In this document: one piece after another, positions 34,812-42,331 of the stretch
How positions within the stretch are numbered: position 1 is the first letter of the stretch
Layout: each line of letters starts with the position of its first letter
Source: an alpha proteobacterium BAL199
Lineage (GTDB): Bacteria > Pseudomonadota > Alphaproteobacteria > Thalassobaculales > Thalassobaculaceae
Length of the DNA stretch: 64,000 nucleotides
Assembly: GCA_000171835.1 (NCBI GenBank)
Contig: ABHC01000017.1
Coordinates: 62,001-126,000 of the forward strand
Direction: 5' to 3'
Made by a program: the position numbers and the translations under genes
The notes under the pieces: generated by a model
Databases searched by the model: none
What the model saw: the letters and a program-made list of their open reading frames with translations, nothing else
Told to the model about the DNA's origin: nothing

Positions 34812-35885
34812 ATGGCACCCACTATAACCATCGCCGGCCGGAAAATCGGCTCCGAGCATCCGCCCTACGTGGTGGCCGAGATGTCCGGCAACCACAACGG
34901 TGACATCGAACGCGCGTTCCGCATTCTGGAGGTCGCCAAGGAAGCCGGCGCCGATGCGGTCAAGCTGCAGACCTATCGGGCCGACACCATCACGATCGAC
35001 CATGACGGGCCCGAGTTCTTGGTCAGGGGGGGGCTGTGGGACGGCCGCCGACTGTTCGAACTCTACGACGAAGCTCATACGCCTTGGGACTGGCACGCGC
35101 CGATCTTTGCCCGGGCTCGCGAGGTCGGGATCACGGTGTTCTCGGCACCGTTCGATCCGACGGCGGTGGAACTGCTCGAATCGCTCAATGCCCCTGCCTA
35201 CAAGATTGCATCGCCGGAGATCGTCGATTTGCCGTTGATCCGACGGGTCGCCCGGACCGGCAAACCGATGATCATCTCAACCGGCATGGCGACGTTCGAG
35301 GAAACCGAAGAAGCGGTGACGGCCGCGCGCGGCGCCGGTGCCGTCGAAATCGCGGTCCTCCACTGCGTGAGTGCCTACCCGGCTCCGGCGAATGACACCA
35401 ACCTGTCGACCATTCGCGACCTGGAGCGCCGGCTGGGTACCGTCGTCGGGTTGTCGGACCACACCATGGACACCACGATTGCCACTCTGGCGGTCGGTAT
35501 GGGCGCGGCCCTGATCGAGAAGCACGTCACGCTGGCGCGCGCCGACGGGGGAGTGGACAGCGCGTTCTCACTGGAGCCGATGGAACTGGCCCGGCTGGTG
35601 CTGGATGCCCGGATCGCCAAGGCGGCGATAGGGCAGCCGGCCTATGGCCCGCTGGAGTCCGAGAAGACCGTGCTGAAGTTTCGCCGGTCGCTGTACGTCG
35701 TGGCCGACGTCAAGGCGGGGGGGGTGCTTACCGAAGCCGCGGTGCGCTCGATCCGACCCGCCATGGGGTTGGCGCCCAAATGGCTCGACAGTGTGCTGGG
35801 GCGCCGCGCCGCGCGCGATCTGAAGCGTGGCGAACCTCTGGCGGCTGACATGGTCGATGGCGGGATCCCGGGCTTCGATGGCTAG
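34812..35885 (+). CDS. pseI: Pseudaminic acid synthase
   Basis: A 357-residue NeuB-family enzyme that condenses 6-deoxy-AltdiNAc with phosphoenolpyruvate. Motifs are VVAEMSGNHNGDIERAFRIL, AVKLQTYRADTITID, FSAPFDPTAVELLESLNAPA, YKIASPE, ISTGMA, HCVSAYPAP, GLSDHT and EKHVTLARADGGVDSAFSLE, with a C-terminal SAF antifreeze-like domain (about 290-350). The GNHNGDI and KLQTY motifs favour PseI over sialic acid synthase. ATG 34812 or ATG 34797 may be used. Its stop overlaps the start of TPR-glycosyltransferase 2 by 8 bp. Confidence 0.92.
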   Translation: MAPTITIAGRKIGSEHPPYVVAEMSGNHNGDIERAFRILEVAKEAGADAVKLQTYRADTITIDHDGPEFLVRGGLWDGRRLFELYDEAHTPWDWHAPIFARAREVGITVFSAPFDPTAVELLESLNAPAYKIASPEIVDLPLIRRVARTGKPMIISTGMATFEETEEAVTAARGAGAVEIAVLHCVSAYPAPANDTNLSTIRDLERRLGTVVGLSDHTMDTTIATLAVGMGAALIEKHVTLARADGGVDSAFSLEPMELARLVLDARIAKAAIGQPAYGPLESEKTVLKFRRSLYVVADVKAGGVLTEAAVRSIRPAMGLAPKWLDSVLGRRAARDLKRGEPLAADMVDGGIPGFDG

Positions 35886-37710
35886 CCGGCCACGGTTCGG
35901 CGGGCTGTCGCTGGAGTCAGGGTTCGCCCTGCATCGTGCAGGAAAGCTGCGCGAGGCGGCAGCGATCTACGGCCAAGTGCTGCAAGCCAATCCGAAGCAG
36001 GCCGACGCGCTGCACCTGCTTGGCCTCGTCCTGCATCAGCTTGGCGATCACCTCAAGGCCGACGCGTTCATGTCGCAGGCGATCCGGCTGAATCCGAAGG
36101 CACCGGCGTATCGCAACAATCACGGTATGGTGCTCAAGGCGCTGGGTATGGATACCAAGGCCGTTGCAAGTTTCCGTGCAGCGCTCCAGTTGGACCCGGT
36201 GAATGCCGACGCGCTCGCCAATCTGGGTGGCTCATTGCCGTGGTCTTCGCGCGAGCAGGAGGCTCGGCGATCGTTTCGGCGGGCATGCCTGTTGGTCCCA
36301 GCCCACGACGAAGGGTTGGCGAGCCTGGGCGCGATGGAGCGCGCGACAGGCCATCTTGACCGGGCAATGGTGGCTCATCGTCGGGCGTTGACGGTTCAGC
36401 CGCTGCTGGCGGCCCGCCGACTGAACGTCGGCTCGTGCCTGGTCGAAGACGACCGCTATGACGAGGCCAGGGGTTACCTGGTCGAGGCGACCCTGCTTGA
36501 TCCTGCCTTGCCGGAAGCGTGGAGCGACCTGGGCTTCCTGCTGATGGGCCGGATGCAGGTGACTCAGGCCGAGCGGTGCTTTCGCCGGTCACTCGCGATT
36601 CGGCCGAGGCACGGACCAGCGTGGGCCGGCCGGGCCGAGACCGCGTATGTGGCCGGTGATGCGTCGGCAGCCGTTCAGGCATCGCAACGGGCGGTGGAGC
36701 TCGATCCGGCAAACCCGCATCTCCGACTGCGGCTCGGCATGCACCGGCTGGCGACCGGTGACCTGGAGCGCGGTTGGGTCGACCACGATGCGATGTGGCG
36801 CAAGCCCGACGCGGTCAAACGAATCGGAATGCCGCCGCGCTGGGACGGCGGTCCGCTGGGGGGCAAGACCTTGCTCGTCACAGCCGACCAGGGTGTCGGC
36901 GACGAGTTGCTGTTCGCATCCTGCATCCCGGACGCGATCCGGGCGGCCGGCCGTGTGGTCCTGGAGTGCGATCCCCGGCTGGTTGATCTGTTCAGGCGGT
37001 CGTTTCCCGATGTGTTCGTTCACGCGTATGAGCGCGGCGGAACCCGGATCAGGCCGATTCAGCGCTATGACTGGATTCCCCGCGAACTGGTTCCGGACCG
37101 GATGATCGAGGCCGGTGCGATGATGCGCTGGTTCCGGCCCACGGTGGCCTCGCTCGACGCGGCGGGAACGCCGTGGCTGACCCCCGATCCAGTGCGGGTC
37201 GCCGAGATGCGCGATGCCCTCGACGAACTCGGGCCGGGCCTGAAAATCGGCCTCTCGTGGCGCAGCATGCGGCTGACCGAAACCCGCAATGCCCACTACC
37301 CGGGACTGGCGCCGTTTGAGCCGTTGTTGCGAGTACCGGGGGTCCAGTTCGTGTGCCTGCAGTACGGCACCGATTGGGAGCCGGAGCTCCGCGAGACAGA
37401 CGCATCGGTGAACGTAATTCCGGGCCTGGATACGACGGCGGACCTGGATGGCGTGACCGCACTGGTCGCGGCACTCGACGGCGTGATCTGTCCGTCGAGC
37501 ACCCTCGGCTGGATCGGTGCTGCGGTCGGCAGGCCGGTTTGGCTGCTGTACAACACGCCGATGTTCCTGGAGTTCGGCACCGACCGCCTGCCCGGATTCC
37601 CGACCGTCCGGCCGTACCGGAAGAACCAGCCGGAGCCGTGGGAGCCGATGCTGCAGCGGGTCGCCGAGGACCTCGCCGGTTGGGCCGCTCAGTCGCCGGA
37701 CGCCGGCTGA
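35878..37710 (+). CDS. TPR-glycosyltransferase, FlmG-like (copy 2)
   Basis: A 610-residue paralogue of the protein encoded at 31862-33691, alignable end to end with the same TPR block (HRAGKLREAAAIYGQVLQAN) and catalytic block (TLLVTADQGVGDELLFASCI, VICPSSTLGWIGAAVG, FLEFGTDRLPGFPTVRPYRK). Differences are spread through both domains, so the copies are old enough to have diverged, perhaps for different flagellins or other acceptor proteins. ATG 35878 overlaps the pseI stop. Its own 3' end overlaps the convergent EamA gene by 22 bp. Confidence 0.78.
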   Translation: MASRPRFGGLSLESGFALHRAGKLREAAAIYGQVLQANPKQADALHLLGLVLHQLGDHLKADAFMSQAIRLNPKAPAYRNNHGMVLKALGMDTKAVASFRAALQLDPVNADALANLGGSLPWSSREQEARRSFRRACLLVPAHDEGLASLGAMERATGHLDRAMVAHRRALTVQPLLAARRLNVGSCLVEDDRYDEARGYLVEATLLDPALPEAWSDLGFLLMGRMQVTQAERCFRRSLAIRPRHGPAWAGRAETAYVAGDASAAVQASQRAVELDPANPHLRLRLGMHRLATGDLERGWVDHDAMWRKPDAVKRIGMPPRWDGGPLGGKTLLVTADQGVGDELLFASCIPDAIRAAGRVVLECDPRLVDLFRRSFPDVFVHAYERGGTRIRPIQRYDWIPRELVPDRMIEAGAMMRWFRPTVASLDAAGTPWLTPDPVRVAEMRDALDELGPGLKIGLSWRSMRLTETRNAHYPGLAPFEPLLRVPGVQFVCLQYGTDWEPELRETDASVNVIPGLDTTADLDGVTALVAALDGVICPSSTLGWIGAAVGRPVWLLYNTPMFLEFGTDRLPGFPTVRPYRKNQPEPWEPMLQRVAEDLAGWAAQSPDAG

Positions 37711-38627
37711 TCGCGGGTCACGGCGACCCGGCGCCGACTTTCCCGATAGGTGATGTACAGCCCGCTGCCGACGATCACGGTGGATCCCACCAAGGTCCAG
37801 AAGTCCGGAAACGTGCCGAACACCAGCCAGCTCAGCACCGTCACCATCAACAACTGACCGTAGTTGAGCGGAGCGAGGAACGACGCTTCGCCGAGCTGGA
37901 ACGCCCTGATGACGAAGTAGTGTCCGACCCCACCGATCATGCCCAGCAGGCAGAACAGCCCGGCATCCGTCAGAGAGTGTGGCGTCACCCACTCGAACGG
38001 CACGGCGATCGATGACAGCACGGCGCCGACGACCGCGATGTAGGTGATCGAGGTCTCGGGGGTGTCGGCCGCCGAGGTCTTGCGGGTGACGATCTGGTAG
38101 ACGGCGTAGGAGAACGCCGTTCCCAGGATCAGCAGCATGGCCCAGTGGGTCTCGCCGCCGCCGGGCCGGATGATGATCATCGCCCCGGCAAATCCGACCG
38201 CGACGGCCGCCCAACGCCGAGCCCCCACCACCTCGCCCAGGAACGGGGCGGCCAGTGCCGTCACGATCAGCGGCGAGGTGAAGTTGATCGCGCTGGCGGT
38301 CGGCACCGGGATCCAGCGCAGCGCCGTGAAGAAGCACACCGTCGAGACGAACATCAGCAGGGACCGCACAATGTGCACGCCCGGCCGGGTGGCGCGCAGC
38401 AGACCGAGGCCATGGCGCGGCATGAACATCAGCAGCATAAACACCAGATGCCCGGTGTAGCGCGCCCACAGGATCTGCGTGGTCGGGTAGTCGGTCGACA
38501 GGAACTTGGCCGCAACGTTCATGAACGGCAGGACAGTGATCGCCACTCCCATGAACAGGAAGGCGGTGATGGTGTCGCGAGTTCCGGTGGTGGCCGGTGA
38601 GGTGGGCGGCGGGGTGCCGAGCGGCAT
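37689..38627 (-). CDS. EamA family (DMT) transporter
   Basis: A 312-residue inner-membrane protein with ten predicted helices in two EamA repeats (about 20-150 and 165-295). Typical segments are TTQILWARYTGHLVFMLLMF, ASAINFTSPLIVTALAAPFL and EASFLAPLNYGQLLMVTVLS. The substrate is unknown. ATG 38627 is used, and the 12 codons upstream in frame add nothing membrane-like. It overlaps the TPR-glycosyltransferase gene tail-to-tail by 22 bp, and its location next to the Pse cluster may be incidental. Confidence 0.85.
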   Translation of the reverse strand: MPLGTPPPTSPATTGTRDTITAFLFMGVAITVLPFMNVAAKFLSTDYPTTQILWARYTGHLVFMLLMFMPRHGLGLLRATRPGVHIVRSLLMFVSTVCFFTALRWIPVPTASAINFTSPLIVTALAAPFLGEVVGARRWAAVAVGFAGAMIIIRPGGGETHWAMLLILGTAFSYAVYQIVTRKTSAADTPETSITYIAVVGAVLSSIAVPFEWVTPHSLTDAGLFCLLGMIGGVGHYFVIRAFQLGEASFLAPLNYGQLLMVTVLSWLVFGTFPDFWTLVGSTVIVGSGLYITYRESRRRVAVTRDQPASGD

Positions 38628-38764
38628 GGATGTAGAGTAATGCTGCGCTGCAGCGACTGGCAAGCGTTCGTCGGCGTTGAATTATCTCTGGTCGTGGAGC
38701 GCCGCACGGGCTTCCCTTGGGCGAGAGGGCGGCGCTATCGTCCAGAGCATCAAGGAGAACGGCC

Positions 38765-39433
38765 ATGACCATGCGGCTGCTGAATTTCACCACGCCTGAC
38801 GGGCCGGCGACGGTCGCGGTCGAGAACTGCGTCGTGGCCGGGTGGACCGGGCGCGATAAGGCGGCACTCGACCACCACATCGAGGAACTGGCGGCGATCG
38901 GAGTTCCGGGGCCGAGCACCGTGCCGCTGTACTACCGGGTCGCGGTCGAGCAGGTGGTGCAGCGCACCTCGGTCCAGGTGCTGGGTGGCGACAGTTCGGG
39001 CGAGGTGGAACCGGTCCTGATTGCGACCGAGAACGGCTTGTTGCTGACGGTGGGTTCAGACCACACCGATCGCAAGGTCGAGAGCTACTCGATCCCGGTA
39101 TCCAAGCAGATGTGCCCTAAGGTACTGGCGACCACGGCGTGGCCGGTGACCCTCGGGCCTTGGATGGACCGCCTGACCATCGAGAGCCGGGCGCTGATCG
39201 ATGGCCGCGAAGTCGTCTACCAATCGGGTACCCTCGCGATGATCCGGCCGCTGGCTGAACTGATCGACGGCTACGGCGGCTTGAAGCCTGGAACGGTGAT
39301 GCTGTGCGGCACCGTCCCGGTGGTCGGCGGCCTGCGCCATGCCGACCGCTTCTCCATGCGGCTGGCGGATCCGGATACCGGGGCCGCGGTCGAACACACC
39401 TATTCCATCGAAACCTTGCCGGTAGTCCTGTGA
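38765..39433 (+). CDS. DUF2848 family protein
   Basis: A 222-residue protein of the DUF2848 family, related to fumarylacetoacetate-hydrolase-like proteins. Visible family features are VPLYYRVAVEQVVQ, the VGSDHTDRKVESYSIPVSKQ segment with the conserved D-H-T-D, and a Gly-rich end (GTVPVVGGLRHADRFSMRLA). Function is unproven; a hydrolase acting with the downstream amidase is the natural inference. Its TGA shares one base with the amidase ATG (TGATG), indicating termination-reinitiation coupling. Confidence 0.8.
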   Translation: MTMRLLNFTTPDGPATVAVENCVVAGWTGRDKAALDHHIEELAAIGVPGPSTVPLYYRVAVEQVVQRTSVQVLGGDSSGEVEPVLIATENGLLLTVGSDHTDRKVESYSIPVSKQMCPKVLATTAWPVTLGPWMDRLTIESRALIDGREVVYQSGTLAMIRPLAELIDGYGGLKPGTVMLCGTVPVVGGLRHADRFSMRLADPDTGAAVEHTYSIETLPVVL

Positions 39434-40788
39434 TGAGCTTTGCGCCGCTGACCCCGATCGCGACCCTGTTGACCGACCTGGAGGTCGGCCGCACCAGCGC
39501 GACCGCTTTGCTGGAAACCGCGCTCGAACGCGCTGCCGATCCGGCAGGCGAGGGGGCTCGGGTGTTCGTCCATCAGATGGTCGATACCGCGCGGGCCGAG
39601 GCCGAGGCCAGCGACGGGTTGCGCAGGGCCGGGGTGGCGCCGCGGCCCCTCGAAGGCCTGCCGATCTCGATCAAGGACCTGTTCGACGTTCGCGGCCATG
39701 TCACGACCGCTGGATCGAAGGTCCTGGCCGACGAACCACCGGCCGAGGTTGATGCCCCGATTGTTGCCCGATTGCGGGCAGCCGGCGCCGTGCTGGTCGG
39801 CCGAACCAACATGACCGAGTTCGCGTTCTCCGGCATCGGCATCAACCCGCACAACGGCACGCCGGCCAACCCCTGGGACCGCGACACCCGGCGGATTCCG
39901 GGCGGATCGTCGTCCGGCGCGGCGGTCAGCGTGGCCGACGGCATGGCGACGGTCGGGATCGGTTCCGATACCGGCGGTTCGGTGCGGATCCCGAGCGGGT
40001 TGTGCGGGCTGGCAGGGTTCAAGCCGACCCAGCGCCGGGTTCCGACCGTAGGTGCCTGTGCACTGTCGCCCACGCTCGACTCGATCGGTCCGTTGGCGCC
40101 GACGGTCGCCTGTGCCGCGCGGGTCCATCAGGTGATGGCCGGCGAGCCGGTGCGTCCGATCGGCCGCCGGTCGGTTGCCGGATTGCGTTTCGCGGTGCCG
40201 CAGAGCCTGGTGTTGGAGGATCTCGACGGCACCACCGCGCAATGCTTCGAGGCAGCGCTGTCGCGCCTGTCAGCCGCCGGCGCGGTAATTACCGAGATTC
40301 CGTTCAAGGAATTGCTGGCGATCTCCGAAGCCAACGCCAAGGGCGGTTTTGCCGCGGTCGAATGCTACGAACTGCACAGCCGGCATGTGATCCGCGCGCC
40401 CGATCTGTTCGACCCGCGTGTCGTCGTGCGGATCCGCCGCGCCGGTGAGCAGTCGGCGGTCGACTACATCACGTTGGTAAGACGCCGGGCCGAAATTCAA
40501 GCGGCCTGCAACGCCGTCACGGCACCGTTCGACGCGGTCTTGATGCCCACCACCGCGCGAATCGCTCCGCCGATCGCCGAGTTGGAGGCGAGCGACGAAG
40601 CGTTCGCCAAGAACAACATCCTCATGTTGCGCAACTGCTCGGTCGGCAACTTCCTCGACCGGTGTGCTGCGACAGTGCCGGTGCAAGAGCCGGGCTCGGC
40701 GCCGGTCGGACTGATGCTGATGGGCGAGACCATGGGTGACGATGCCCTGCTGTCGGTGTCGGCGGCGGTCGAGTCCGTCTTCCGGTAA
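39433..40788 (+). CDS. Amidase signature family protein
   Basis: A 451-residue hydrolase with the amidase signature catalytic triad: Lys in LPISIKDLFDV, cis-Ser in GGSSSGAAVSVADG and nucleophilic Ser in SDTGGSVRIPSGLCGLAGFK. It lacks the extra domain of GatA and is not next to gatB or gatC, so it is a stand-alone amidase acting on a small amide. It is coupled to the DUF2848 gene, an arrangement that suggests a two-step degradation of an unidentified amide. Confidence 0.88.
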   Translation: MSFAPLTPIATLLTDLEVGRTSATALLETALERAADPAGEGARVFVHQMVDTARAEAEASDGLRRAGVAPRPLEGLPISIKDLFDVRGHVTTAGSKVLADEPPAEVDAPIVARLRAAGAVLVGRTNMTEFAFSGIGINPHNGTPANPWDRDTRRIPGGSSSGAAVSVADGMATVGIGSDTGGSVRIPSGLCGLAGFKPTQRRVPTVGACALSPTLDSIGPLAPTVACAARVHQVMAGEPVRPIGRRSVAGLRFAVPQSLVLEDLDGTTAQCFEAALSRLSAAGAVITEIPFKELLAISEANAKGGFAAVECYELHSRHVIRAPDLFDPRVVVRIRRAGEQSAVDYITLVRRRAEIQAACNAVTAPFDAVLMPTTARIAPPIAELEASDEAFAKNNILMLRNCSVGNFLDRCAATVPVQEPGSAPVGLMLMGETMGDDALLSVSAAVESVFR

Positions 40789-40926
40789 AACTCCGGTCTC
40801 ACGACCCTGCGACATTCTGTCGACTGTTCAAGACCTTGCCGGGTGGGCTTTGCGCACTCAGGTCTACAGGCGTAGCGTATGGAGTCGGAGCCTATCCCGG
40901 CCCGGCATAGATGAAAGGAGGTGCGT

Positions 40927-41094
40927 ATGACCACCACCGATCGGATTGATAGCCTGCGTAGCCGTCATGCAACCCTGGAGGCCAAGCTCGAACGCGAAGA
41001 GTGTAGGCCTCATCCCGACGATGTCACCGTGCACGACCTGAAACGTCAGAAGCTCGCCATCAAAGACGAGATCATGCGTCTGGAGCGCGTGTAG
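40927..41094 (+). CDS. DUF465 (YdcH-type) small coiled-coil protein
   Basis: A 55-residue helical protein with the DUF465 pattern: IDSLRSRHATLEAKLEREE, then P-D-D and LKRQKLAIKDEIMRLE. An ideal AAAGGAGG ribosome site lies 6 nt before ATG 40927. DUF465 proteins are abundant in alphaproteobacteria and of unknown function. The IS630-family element begins only 22 bp after its stop. Confidence 0.87.
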   Translation: MTTTDRIDSLRSRHATLEAKLEREECRPHPDDVTVHDLKRQKLAIKDEIMRLERV

Positions 41095-41116
41095 TCGAGA
41101 CTTTCCCACCTATCTA

Positions 41117-42265
41117 GTGGATAAAATCCGACATTAGAATCCCGCTCAGGATTCCCGCGGGTTCGGTGGCGTGCGAGTCTGGGGCATGCGCACCGGGATC
41201 AGCTTCACCGTCAGTACCGCCGATCGCGCCCGCCTGGAGGCGATCGTGGCGGACCGCAACAGCCCGCAAAAGCACGTCTGGCGCTGCCGGATTGTGCTGC
41301 TCACCGCCGCGGGCCTGGGCACCAACGCGATCATGCGCGAGGCCGGGGTCGCCAAGACGGCGGTCTGGCGCTGGCAGGAGCGCTTCGCCGCCGAAGGCGT
41401 GGACGGGCTGCTGCGGGACAAGACGCGCCCGTCGCGGATCCCGCCGCTGGACCCCTCGGTGGCCGAGCGCGTCGTCGCCCTGACCCTGACCGATCCGCCC
41501 GGCGAGACGACCCACTGGACCGCCGCAACGATGGCGGCACAGACCGGCATCTCGGTTAGTTCGGTGCAGCGGATCTGGCGTGCTCACGGTTTGGCCCCGC
41601 ATCGGATCCGGCAGTTCAAGCTCTCGAACGACCCGGAGTTCGTGACCAAGCTGCGCGACGTGGTCGGGCTCTATGTCGACCCGCCGGCCCACGCCATCGT
41701 GCTCAGCGTCGACGAGAAGAGCCAGATCCAGGCGCTCGACCGCACCCAGCCCGGCCTGCCGCTGAAGAAGGGCCGCGCCGGCACCATGACCCACGACTAC
41801 AAGCGCCATGGCACCACCACCTTGTTCGCTGCCCTCAACGTGCTCGACGGCACCGTCATCGGCCGCAACATGCAGCGTCACCGCCACCAGGAGTTCATCC
41901 GCTTCCTCAACCACATCGAGGCCCAGGTTCCGGCCGGCAAGGTGATCCACGCCGTCCTCGACAACTACGCCGCCCACAAGCACCCCAAGGTCCGCGCCTG
42001 GCTGCACCGCCATCCCCGCTGGACCTTCCACTTCGTGCCGACCTCATGTTCCTGGCTCAACGCCGTCGAAGGCTTCTTCGCCAGGCTCGCCAAGCGCCGC
42101 CTCAAGCGCGGCGTCTTCCGCTCTGTCGCCGACCTCCAGGCCGCCATCAACCGCTTCCTCGACGAGCACAACGCCTCAGATCCGAAGCCCTTCAACTGGA
42201 CAGCCGATCCCGACAAAATCATCGCCGCCGTCAGGCGTGGGCACCAAGTGTTGGATTCTATCCAC
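41117..42265. mobile_element. IS630-family insertion sequence
   Basis: The left end reads GTGGATAAAATCCGACATT (from 41117) and the right end reverse-complements to GTGGATAGAATCCAACACTT. TA dinucleotides flank both ends (41115-41116 and 42266-42267), as expected for IS630/Tc1-type insertion. The element is about 1.15 kb with one transposase gene. The GC content is similar to the host. Confidence 0.85.
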
Positions 42266-42268
42266 TAG
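41186..42268 (+). CDS. IS630-family transposase
   Basis: A 360-residue DDE transposase with an N-terminal helix-turn-helix (AAGLGTNAIMREAGVAKTAV) and a DDE core: D in LSVDEKSQIQALDRTQP, D in HAVLDNYAAHKHPKV and E in SWLNAVEGFFARLAKRRLKR. ATG 41186 is used, while GTG 41171 would add five residues. The TAG stop at 42266-42268 is formed by the target-site TA and the next host base, so translation ends at the insertion boundary. The frame is intact. Confidence 0.92.
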   Translation: MRTGISFTVSTADRARLEAIVADRNSPQKHVWRCRIVLLTAAGLGTNAIMREAGVAKTAVWRWQERFAAEGVDGLLRDKTRPSRIPPLDPSVAERVVALTLTDPPGETTHWTAATMAAQTGISVSSVQRIWRAHGLAPHRIRQFKLSNDPEFVTKLRDVVGLYVDPPAHAIVLSVDEKSQIQALDRTQPGLPLKKGRAGTMTHDYKRHGTTTLFAALNVLDGTVIGRNMQRHRHQEFIRFLNHIEAQVPAGKVIHAVLDNYAAHKHPKVRAWLHRHPRWTFHFVPTSCSWLNAVEGFFARLAKRRLKRGVFRSVADLQAAINRFLDEHNASDPKPFNWTADPDKIIAAVRRGHQVLDSIH

Positions 42269-42299
42269 AACCGCTGGCCCTGTCAGCGGGTCGGCACCG

Positions 42300-42330
42300 A
42301 AGCCCGCCTTCGGCTCGGAAGGCGGGCTTT
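42300..42330 (-). terminator. Strong hairpin between the IS630 element and the acyl-CoA ligase gene
   Basis: AGCCCGCCTTC (42301-42311) pairs perfectly with GAAGGCGGGCT (42318-42328), with an extra A-T pair, around a 6-nt loop. It begins 2 bp after the ligase stop on the minus strand. A run of T is present only on the plus-strand side, so it is a hairpin terminator of moderate quality. Confidence 0.6.
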
Positions 42331-42331
42331 G

